Positions 34,165 through 41,321 of a stretch of DNA of 64,000 nt are shown here, one piece after another (the first letter of the stretch is position 1; each line of letters starts with the position of its first letter). The stretch is taken from NCBI GenBank assembly GCA_029262235.1, contig JAJCZU010000004.1:930001-994000 (forward strand), given 5' to 3'. A program made the translations under genes and the position numbers. The notes under the pieces are model-generated. The model ran no database searches and had not been told where the DNA came from. It saw only the letters and a list, made by a program, of their open reading frames with translations. The DNA is from Candidatus Eiseniibacteriota bacterium (GTDB taxonomy: Bacteria; Orphanbacterota; Orphanbacteria; Orphanbacterales; Orphanbacteraceae).

Positions 34165-34782
34165 ATGGACTCTCAGATTGTCGCTTTCGTTCTCGTCGCT
34201 GCTGCCCTAACGATCACACCGGGCGCGGATACACTGCTCGTCATCAAGAACGCCCTTCGGAACGGCCGGAATGCCGGCTGGGCCACGATGCTCGGGATCC
34301 TGAGCGGCACGCTTGTCCACGCCGTCCTCTCCGCGATCGGACTGTCCATCATTCTCATGCAGTCCGCGCTGGCGTTCCAGGCCGTCAAGATCCTCGGCGC
34401 CGGTTATCTTGTGTGGCTCGGCGTGCAGGCGATTCGAACGAGCAGGGATCCTGTCGGCGACGTCATGTCGCGCTCAGGTACCTCGTTCCGGAGTTCGTTT
34501 CGCGAAGGCCTCGTGACAAACGTTTTGAACCCAAAAGTCGCCATCTTTTATCTGGCGTTTCTGCCGCAGTTCATTTCGCCGGGAGACCCCGTTCTCGCGA
34601 AGTCGATTCTCCTCGCTCTCATTCATAACGCGATGGGCGTCGTGTGGCTCGGCGGACTCTCGATCGTTGTCGGGCGCGGAGGGGAGTGGGTACGGCGCCC
34701 GTCGGTCCGTACGGCGATCGCGCGCGTGTCCGGCGCCATGCTGATCGGGCTCGGTGTGCGGCTCGCGCTCGAAGAGCGCTGA
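34165..34782 (+). CDS. LysE/RhtB-family amino-acid exporter
   Basis: A 205-residue inner-membrane protein with six predicted helices. The family N-terminal pattern is present: LTITPGADTLLVIKNAL and GRNAGWATMLGILSGTLVH, then FREGLVTNVLNPKVAIFYLAFLPQF. LysE superfamily members export amino acids or related small molecules by proton exchange; the cargo is not predictable. AGGAAGG lies upstream of the ATG. It is probably monocistronic, with the glyoxalase-fold gene 42 bp downstream. Confidence 0.9.
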   Translation: MDSQIVAFVLVAAALTITPGADTLLVIKNALRNGRNAGWATMLGILSGTLVHAVLSAIGLSIILMQSALAFQAVKILGAGYLVWLGVQAIRTSRDPVGDVMSRSGTSFRSSFREGLVTNVLNPKVAIFYLAFLPQFISPGDPVLAKSILLALIHNAMGVVWLGGLSIVVGRGGEWVRRPSVRTAIARVSGAMLIGLGVRLALEER

Positions 34783-34824
34783 CCCTGAGATCGCCGGCTC
34801 GAAACGGCCCGGCAGGAGGTTGTT

Positions 34825-35184
34825 TTGCGTATCAATTATGCGATCGTTTTCGTAACTGACATGGCGGCTTCCGTTGCTTTCTACCGTGATGTAGTCGGCT
34901 TGCCCCTGCGGTTCGAGTCCCCTCACTGGACCGAGTTCGAAACGGAAGGCGCGACGCTGGCCCTGCATGTCGGAGAAGGGGAGAAACGCGATGTCGACGG
35001 GCCGCGTGAGCTTCCCGGCACCTGTCGGACGGGCCTGGAGGTACCGAGCCTCGACGATTTTCACGCGCGCATGATCGCGCACGAAGTACGATGCCTGCAG
35101 GAGCCCACGATGACCTTCGGCGCCCGAATCGCGCTCTACGCGGATCCCGACGGGCTGCCGCTCGGAGTCAGTGAGCCGCGCTGA
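34825..35184 (+). CDS. Glyoxalase/VOC-superfamily protein
   Basis: A 119-residue single-domain protein of the vicinal-oxygen-chelate fold: YAIVFVTDMAASVAFYRDVVGLPLRF at the start and LYADPDGLPLGVSE at the end. The start is TTG, supported by AGGAGG five bases upstream. Metal-binding residues expected at the start (His/Gln) and end (Glu) are only partly recognisable, so it may be a binding protein or resistance-type member instead of a glyoxalase. Confidence 0.85.
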   Translation: MRINYAIVFVTDMAASVAFYRDVVGLPLRFESPHWTEFETEGATLALHVGEGEKRDVDGPRELPGTCRTGLEVPSLDDFHARMIAHEVRCLQEPTMTFGARIALYADPDGLPLGVSEPR

Positions 35185-35267
35185 TTCCCGGAAGCCCGAC
35201 TGAAGCCGGGACCGGACCAGTCAGGAATCGATCGATCTGAACCTGCCACATGAACCGGGAGGCTCCC

Positions 35268-36173
35268 ATGACCGCGATCGCATGGCCTAAGAAGACCCGC
35301 GAACTCCACAATCACCATTTCGACTCGACGATCTGGAACGATTTCAAGTTTCGCGACGACGACATCGTCATTTCGACCTACGCGAAAGCGGGCACGACGT
35401 GGATGCAGCAGATCGTTTCGCAGCTGCTGTTCGACGGCGCAAAGGATCTCGAAGTAGCGGAGATGTCCCCGTGGGTCGACCTCCGCGTGCCGCCGAAGGA
35501 AGTGAAGCTGCCCATGCTCGAAGCGCTCGAGCACCGGCGCTTCATCAAGACGCATCTGCCGGTCGACGCGCTCGTGTTCTCGCCGAAAGCGAAGTACATC
35601 TATATAGGGCGCGACGGGCGCGATGTCGTCTGGAGCATGTACAATCACCACGCGAACGCGAACGAGGTATGGTACGGGGCGCTGAACGATACGCCGGGGC
35701 GCGTCGGACCTCCGATCGAGCCGCCGCCGGACGACATTCACGAGTACTGGAATGACTGGATGGCGAAAGACGGGCACCCGTTCTGGCCGTTCTGGGACAA
35801 CGCGCGCAGCTGGTGGGCCATTCGCGACCTGCCGAACGTGCTGTTCGTCCATTTCGGCAATCTGAAAAGGGACATGCCGGGCGAGATTCGTAAAATCGCG
35901 CAGTTCCTCGACATCCCGATCAACGAGGCGAACTGGGATGCCATTCTCGAGCACTGCTCGTTCGACTACATGAAGGCAAACGCGACGAAGTCCGTGCCGC
36001 TGGGCGGGGCGTTCTGGGACGCGGGCGCGAAGGTCTTCATCAACAAGGGCGTGAACGGGCGCTGGACCGATACGCTGACGAAAGCGGATTCGGCCGAGTA
36101 CGAAGCGCGCGCGGTAAAGGAACTGGGCGCGGCGGGCGCGCGCTGGTTTGCTACGGGCGAGGGAATGGAATAG
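35268..36173 (+). CDS. PAPS-dependent sulfotransferase
   Basis: A 301-residue cytosolic-type sulfotransferase (Sulfotransfer_1) that moves sulfate from PAPS to a hydroxyl or amine. The 5'-phosphosulfate loop is TYAKAGTTWMQQ (about 37-48), the 3'-phosphate motif YIGRDGRDVVWS (about 112-123), and the C-terminal FINKGVNGRW corresponds to the family RKGxxGDW loop. The ATG at 35268 follows GGGAGG; an earlier ATG 18 bases upstream lacks a ribosome site. It is the only sulfotransferase in the window and would consume the PAPS made by sat-cysC at 47834-50983. Acceptor unknown; small alcohols, steroid-like lipids or glycans are possible. Confidence 0.88.
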   Translation: MTAIAWPKKTRELHNHHFDSTIWNDFKFRDDDIVISTYAKAGTTWMQQIVSQLLFDGAKDLEVAEMSPWVDLRVPPKEVKLPMLEALEHRRFIKTHLPVDALVFSPKAKYIYIGRDGRDVVWSMYNHHANANEVWYGALNDTPGRVGPPIEPPPDDIHEYWNDWMAKDGHPFWPFWDNARSWWAIRDLPNVLFVHFGNLKRDMPGEIRKIAQFLDIPINEANWDAILEHCSFDYMKANATKSVPLGGAFWDAGAKVFINKGVNGRWTDTLTKADSAEYEARAVKELGAAGARWFATGEGME

Positions 36174-36225
36174 CAGGCGACAAACAGGGAGACGAGATGC
36201 GATCCACGCCCACGAAAGGCAAAGC

Positions 36226-36840
36226 ATGATACCGGCCGCGGAAGCGCTGGAACGACTGCGCAATGGGAACCGGCGTTTCGTAACGGAAAAGACATCCCGC
36301 GATTCGGGCAGTACGCGCTCGAGACGTGACGAGCTCATGTCCGGCCAGACGCCGTTCGCCGTGATCCTCGGCTGCTCCGATTCGCGCGTGCCCGCCGAGA
36401 TCGTATTCGATCAGGGGCTCGGTGACCTGTTCGTGATTCGCGTGGCCGGCAATATCGTGGCGCCCTCGCTGATCGGGAGCGTCGAGTTTGCGGTCGACCT
36501 CTTCGACACGAGACTTGTCGTCGTGCTGGGACATACGGAGTGCGGGGCGGTGACGGCGACGCTGGAAGAGCTTCGCCGCCCGACAGAGGAGCGATCGCCG
36601 AACCTGCAGTCGATTGTCGACCGGATCGTGCCGTCAGTCGAGGATCTGCTGGAAGACGGCATCGAGCGCACGCCCGAAGAACTTCTCGACGCGGCCGTGC
36701 GGGCGAATATTCATGCTTCGGTCGAAGGGCTGCGACACGGGTCGGAGCTGCTCGAAGCGGAACTCGACAATCACCACTTGAAGATCGTCGGGGCGGAGTA
36801 CTCGCTGGAAACCGGATTAGTCGATTTTTTTGATGTATAA
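36226..36840 (+). CDS. Beta-class carbonic anhydrase
   Basis: A 204-residue zinc enzyme interconverting CO2 and bicarbonate. Ligands and catalytic residues are all seen: CSDSRVP (C50, D52, R54) and GHTECGA (H103, C106). The start is the ATG at 36226 just after the sulfotransferase (52 bp), where AAAGGC is the best ribosome site. Length fits the beta class (about 200). It is convergent with the kinase gene. Confidence 0.94.
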   Translation: MIPAAEALERLRNGNRRFVTEKTSRDSGSTRSRRDELMSGQTPFAVILGCSDSRVPAEIVFDQGLGDLFVIRVAGNIVAPSLIGSVEFAVDLFDTRLVVVLGHTECGAVTATLEELRRPTEERSPNLQSIVDRIVPSVEDLLEDGIERTPEELLDAAVRANIHASVEGLRHGSELLEAELDNHHLKIVGAEYSLETGLVDFFDV

Positions 36841-36870
36841 ATGGATGACGTCGGGAACGGTTCCGACTGC

Positions 36871-37455
36871 TTAGCTCTTGTTCGCTTCCACGAGTTCCGG
36901 AAACTGCTTCTTGACCCAGTGCTCGACCTGATCGCGCAGATCCTGCAGGGTGCCGTCGTTATTCATCGTAGACTGCGAAAGCGCCGCGGCTTTGTCGATC
37001 CCGAAGATTTTCTCTTCGCGTTCGTCGTGCTCGCGCATTTCATCGATCGATTTCGGGTCCCGCGCGGTCCCGCGCCCCATCGCCCTCTTCAGGCGCTCAT
37101 CGTCGTCGGAAACGATCACGTTTACGAGAAAGAAGCGCTCGCCGTAGCGGTCGAGCAGTGTCTTGGCGTCGAGATACGTACGGATTCCCGTGACGACCGT
37201 GAACGGGGCGTCCGACTCATCGATCCGATCGCACACGATGCGGATGAAGTAGTCTTTCCCGTACTGCTCGAAATACTGCGCGGAAATTCCGTTCAAATTC
37301 GAACGGGTCGGCTCGATTCCCTTTTCCTTCGCGATATCGCGGACGATGTCGCCCATGGAAATGCTGGGAACGCCGTACTTGGCCGCGATCATGTCGAGAA
37401 TCGTGTCTTTGCCGGAGCCGTTCTTACCAACGGCGCCGATCACCTTCTGGTCCAT
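36871..37455 (-). CDS. P-loop nucleotide/dephospho-CoA kinase-like protein
   Basis: A 194-residue P-loop kinase. Walker A is GAVGKNGSGKDT (7-18), followed by ISMGDIVRDIAKEKG, the substrate-binding pattern of adenylate-kinase-like and UPF0200-type enzymes, and a lid rich in Arg (ERLKRAMGRGTARDPKS). It is similar in layout to archaeal UPF0200 and to dephospho-CoA kinases, but the specific substrate is open. GAGGAG precedes the ATG. It follows a GT2 gene on the same strand by 50 bp. Confidence 0.8.
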   Translation of the reverse strand: MDQKVIGAVGKNGSGKDTILDMIAAKYGVPSISMGDIVRDIAKEKGIEPTRSNLNGISAQYFEQYGKDYFIRIVCDRIDESDAPFTVVTGIRTYLDAKTLLDRYGERFFLVNVIVSDDDERLKRAMGRGTARDPKSIDEMREHDEREEKIFGIDKAAALSQSTMNNDGTLQDLRDQVEHWVKKQFPELVEANKS

Positions 37456-37505
37456 GCGTTAAAACTCCTCGATTGGACGGCCGGTAAGGCCAAACGGGAA
37501 GTGTA

Positions 37506-38525
37506 TCACTTATCGCGGGCGGATACGACAGGCGAATCGACCTCGGGCGCGAGCCCGGGAACGAGGCGCGCAAGGAGCTCCATGGAGCCCGCGCGGAGGG
37601 CGGCGAGGCCGAGTGTGACCCCGAGCACGTAATCGATTCCGAGAAACGGAAAGAAGTCGAGCGGGCGCCGTTTCAGCACCAGAATCCAGAAATCCGCGTT
37701 GGCTGCCAGGTAGGCGAGCAGAAGCGCGCCTCCCGCGATCGCTGCCGGCGGATAGAGGGGGCTCAGCAGGAACGCGGGCACCGAGGCGAACGCCGCGAGG
37801 CGCGAAAAGCCGCGGCGGCGTGTATGGAGATAGTTGTCGAATCTCTTGTGCCGGAAGAAAAGCCGCACCCAGAGCGCGCCGCGATCGAAATGATCCTTGA
37901 TATTGCGCCTCAGCGTGCTCGGAAACTCGTGCCGCACGACCACGCGCCGGTTCAGATAGATCTGGGTCTGTTGCGTAATACGGCGTCCGAGCTCGAGATC
38001 TTCCATGCTCGGCCGCGTGAACGATTCGTCGAAGCCGCCGAGCGATAGAAAGAGCTCGCGCCGGATCGCGGTCTTTGCCGCCCATAAGAGACTGACCGCG
38101 CTGATCTCATCGTGATTCTGATAGAAAGAGAAGCATTGCAGCGCTTTGTAGCGGGGCAGCAGCCCCTGGTTGACCGGCTCGGACGAATACACGCCGATCA
38201 TGGCGTGGCGGTCGGGATGCGCCTCAAAAAATCGTTCGACTTCCAGCAGGGAGCCCGGTTCGAGCACGACGTCGTCGTCGAGGAACAGCAGGATGTCGCC
38301 GCTCGCGAGGCGCGCGCCCAGATTGCGGGCCGTGGCGGGGCCCGACTGCCGCGGCGTACGCGCGATCCGGATCGCAAAACGCGCGGCGGTTTCCTTGAGG
38401 CATTCGCTCGAAGAATCGTCGACCACGAGGATTTCCTTTTCCTCGACGCCGGATTCCGCAATAGACTGGAGCAGTCGTTCCAGTTTATGGCCCGGATTAT
38501 GGGTCGGAATGATGATCGAGATCAC
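37506..38525 (-). CDS. Membrane-associated GT2-family glycosyltransferase
   Basis: A 339-residue inverting glycosyltransferase. Catalytic features are SIIIPTHNPGHKL (N-terminus), ILLFLDDDVVLEPG (DDD near 98-100) and SFTRPSMEDLELGRR (ED plus R-type motif). Two to three hydrophobic helices near the C-terminus (VPAFLLSPLYPPAAIAGGALLLAYLA and LGVTLGLAAL) attach it to the inner membrane. It is divergent from the methyltransferase/GT-C pair at 38583-41269, with which it may build the same glycan. Confidence 0.88.
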   Translation of the reverse strand: MISIIIPTHNPGHKLERLLQSIAESGVEEKEILVVDDSSSECLKETAARFAIRIARTPRQSGPATARNLGARLASGDILLFLDDDVVLEPGSLLEVERFFEAHPDRHAMIGVYSSEPVNQGLLPRYKALQCFSFYQNHDEISAVSLLWAAKTAIRRELFLSLGGFDESFTRPSMEDLELGRRITQQTQIYLNRRVVVRHEFPSTLRRNIKDHFDRGALWVRLFFRHKRFDNYLHTRRRGFSRLAAFASVPAFLLSPLYPPAAIAGGALLLAYLAANADFWILVLKRRPLDFFPFLGIDYVLGVTLGLAALRAGSMELLARLVPGLAPEVDSPVVSARDK

Positions 38526-38582
38526 GAGCAGGTTACCTCCGGGCCAGACGATACGCGGGTTTCACGAGGGCGGGCAAGGGAA

Positions 38583-39392
38583 ATGTCGGACGAACTCGGC
38601 AGACAATACTGGGATTCCGTGGCAGACGCGATGCAGGGGCGGTATCACCTCGACCCGGTGATGGCGGAGCATAAACGTCGTATTCACCTCGACTTGCTGC
38701 GGGAGTGGCTGCCGGGAGAGCGACTTGCGGGCGCCCGCATTCTCAAAACGGACGTCTTCGAGGAGGCGCACGGACCGGACCAGGTTCTGCTCGACTGGCC
38801 CGGCAATTCGAATGCGTCCGTCGTCGCGATGGACCTTTCGCCTCGCATGTGCGCGCTGGCACGCGACCGGATGCGGGAGGGCGGGCGGGCTGTCGCCGTG
38901 ACAGCCGCCGACAACCGGGCGCTTCCGTTTCGCGACGGCACTTTCGATGTCGTTTACAGCTGTTCGACGCTCGACCATTTCGAAAGCATCGGTGATCTCA
39001 TGGCGGGCCTGCGCGAAACCGCACGCGTGGTCGCTCCGGGCGGGGCGCTCCTGCTGACGCTCGACAATCCCGAAACGCGCTTCTATCCGCTTGTCCGCAC
39101 GCTCGAACGGCGCGGTCTCGTGCAGTTCAAACTCGGCGAAACTCTGCCCGGCGATGAAATTGCGAAGAAGGCGAACGAACTCGGACTGTCGCTTGAGAAA
39201 CTGCGCCCGATCTATCACGTGCCGCGCGTTCTCGTGACAGCGGCGCTTCGTGCGGCGCGCGTCGTTCCCGGAAACGCGCTCCCGAACCGCATCGGGCGGT
39301 GGCTCGTCGCAGCCGAAGTGAAGGGCTGCACGCGCCGCGATCGAAAAACCGCGTGGTACACGGCCGCGCTTCTGCGCAAGGGGATGACGTAA
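38583..39392 (+). CDS. SAM-dependent methyltransferase with atypical motif I
   Basis: A 269-residue class I methyltransferase-like protein. The C-terminal side is normal: NRALPFRDGTFDVVYSCSTLDHF and LRETARVVAPGGALLLTLDNPE are motifs II-III of the Methyltransf_11 type. But the expected glycine-rich motif I (DxGxGxG) reads RILKTDVFEEAHGPDQVLLD, so SAM binding would differ. The ATG follows AAGGGA. It is coupled to the GT-C/TPR gene by TAATG. Substrate unknown, perhaps a sugar or lipid carrier. Confidence 0.8.
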   Translation: MSDELGRQYWDSVADAMQGRYHLDPVMAEHKRRIHLDLLREWLPGERLAGARILKTDVFEEAHGPDQVLLDWPGNSNASVVAMDLSPRMCALARDRMREGGRAVAVTAADNRALPFRDGTFDVVYSCSTLDHFESIGDLMAGLRETARVVAPGGALLLTLDNPETRFYPLVRTLERRGLVQFKLGETLPGDEIAKKANELGLSLEKLRPIYHVPRVLVTAALRAARVVPGNALPNRIGRWLVAAEVKGCTRRDRKTAWYTAALLRKGMT

Positions 39393-41269
39393 TGGCGGCG
39401 GCGTCCCGGCCATTTTCCGTCGCGCGTTTCGGGCCCGTGGCGTGCGGCGCGCTGGCGCTGCTCGCGCTCGCGTTCTTCGCCGGGCGTCCGCCCACATGGT
39501 TCTACGCGCTCGGCTGGGCGGCGGATCTCACGCCCGGGATCCGATTCACCTGGATCGCCGTTTCCCTGGCGCTGCTCGCGATCGCCGTAATGCCGGCCTG
39601 GCAGCTTCGTCTCGCCCGCATGGCGCGCCCCGTGCCCCCGTTTCTGCTGATGGCCGTTCCGCTCGTGCTGCTCGCTGTTCGGTTTCGGTCCGTCACGCAT
39701 TTCTGGGGAGACGGATGGCTGATCCTGACGTTCATCGAAGATGAGCCCCCCGGTCGGCTGCGCCCGGGGCTCGGCACCATATACGCCCTGCGCGCCCTGT
39801 ATCGCGCCGTCATCGCCATGGGGCTGCCGAATCCGGGGGAGACCACGTTTCTCATCGCCGGAATCGCGGGGGCGCTGCTGACGGCCTGGGCGATCGTGCG
39901 CCTGATCCGGGCCACCGGCGCCGCGTGGATCGCGCCGCTCGTATTGACGACGGCTTCCGTTCAGCTTTTCTTCGGCTACATCGAAAACTACACGCTCGCC
40001 ACCGCGTTTCTGGCGGCGTGGGTCGTCGAGACCCTTCTCGAAGTTCGCGGGGGCAAGCGCCCCGGCCTGTCGTGGCTCTGGCTCCTGCTCGGGGCGGGGG
40101 CGCATGCCGCGGTGCTGCTCATGCTGCCGCTCCAGATCCTGCGCTACTTTCCGGCGCGCTATCGCGTACGTCTGGCGCTGCTCATGGCGCCGCTCTTTTT
40201 CCTGGCGACGCCGACCGCGATCGAGCTCGGCATGCGCGGCTACTTCGTGGCCTGGACAATGACGACGCGGGCGGGGAAGGAGCTCGGGTTTCTTTCGATG
40301 CCGCACTTCCGGTTCATTGCAAATCAGTTCATCTGGTTCGTACCCGCCGTGTTGCTGTTCGGGGCATGGACACTGGGCCGCGTGCGAAGCGCCGCGAAAG
40401 GCCCGGACCGGGAGCGCGAGACCGAACAGTGGGCGTTCGCCATCGCGCTGCTCTGGGTCGCGTTCTGTATCACCGTGCGTCCGTGGCTCGGCGCCCGCGA
40501 CTGGGATCTCGTTTCGTGGTTTTCGATTCCACTCGCGGTCGCGGTGGGACTGCGCATGCTGCGGCTTCCGAAGATCGAACACGCCTCGCTCGTATGGAGC
40601 GCCCTCGCTCTCGGTTTCGTGTTCGTGTTTCCCTGGGTGGCCGGGAACGCACCCGATGGCAAGGGAGACGACCGCGTTGCCCGCCTCGTGATTCACGACG
40701 AGCATCACTTCATCTTCGGAAAGAAGGCGCATCTTCCCAAGCTCGCCTGGCTCTACTTTGAAATGGGGCGGGAAGATCTCGGACGCATGCTTTATGAGGA
40801 AAGTGTTCGTCGGGTGCCGAACTCCTCGATCGGGCGCGGCAACTGGGGCATTCTGTGCTGGCTCGACGGGAACTACGCCGAGGCCGAGGAGAACCTCGCA
40901 TTCGCGGCGCAGGATCTCGACGACTCGCCCCCGATCCACTACTATCTCGGCGCTGCAAAATTTCATATGCAGAAGGAAGATCTCGGCGAGAGCGATTTCC
41001 GGCGATTCCTCGCCCTCGATCCCGGCAATCCGTCGGGCGCGAGCTATCTGGGACGAGTCTGCCTCGTGACCGGGCGTTGGAACGAAGCGATCGATCAGCT
41101 GCTTGTCGCGTACGGGCAGTTCCCGACCGACCCCGACCTCAATTACTGGATCGCGCGCGCGCAGTACGGGGCCGAGAACTTCGGGCAGGCGCGCGAGTTC
41201 GCGGAGCGGGCGCTTCGCCTGCGCCCGGGTTTCGAAGAGGCGGAACGGATCGTGCGCGCGACGCAATAG
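39392..41269 (+). CDS. Membrane protein fused to TPR domain, GT-C-like
   Basis: A 625-residue protein with about eleven hydrophobic segments (1-425) followed by a soluble TPR region (from 435: PKLAWLYFEMGREDLGRMLYEES, GRGNWGILCWLDGNYAEAEENL, YLGAAKFHMQKEDLGESDF, YWIARAQYGAENFGQAREFAERAL). An acidic loop (THFWGDGWLILTFIEDEPPG) after early helices fits GT-C glycosyltransferases. Same architecture as the protein at 23358-25367, though the sequences differ clearly. The ATG overlaps the methyltransferase stop by one base. Confidence 0.8.
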   Translation: MAAASRPFSVARFGPVACGALALLALAFFAGRPPTWFYALGWAADLTPGIRFTWIAVSLALLAIAVMPAWQLRLARMARPVPPFLLMAVPLVLLAVRFRSVTHFWGDGWLILTFIEDEPPGRLRPGLGTIYALRALYRAVIAMGLPNPGETTFLIAGIAGALLTAWAIVRLIRATGAAWIAPLVLTTASVQLFFGYIENYTLATAFLAAWVVETLLEVRGGKRPGLSWLWLLLGAGAHAAVLLMLPLQILRYFPARYRVRLALLMAPLFFLATPTAIELGMRGYFVAWTMTTRAGKELGFLSMPHFRFIANQFIWFVPAVLLFGAWTLGRVRSAAKGPDRERETEQWAFAIALLWVAFCITVRPWLGARDWDLVSWFSIPLAVAVGLRMLRLPKIEHASLVWSALALGFVFVFPWVAGNAPDGKGDDRVARLVIHDEHHFIFGKKAHLPKLAWLYFEMGREDLGRMLYEESVRRVPNSSIGRGNWGILCWLDGNYAEAEENLAFAAQDLDDSPPIHYYLGAAKFHMQKEDLGESDFRRFLALDPGNPSGASYLGRVCLVTGRWNEAIDQLLVAYGQFPTDPDLNYWIARAQYGAENFGQAREFAERALRLRPGFEEAERIVRATQ

Positions 41270-41321
41270 CGCACAGCGCGGCACGGCTGGCTACGGCGTC
41301 GCGCTGCATTCCGTAGCGCTC

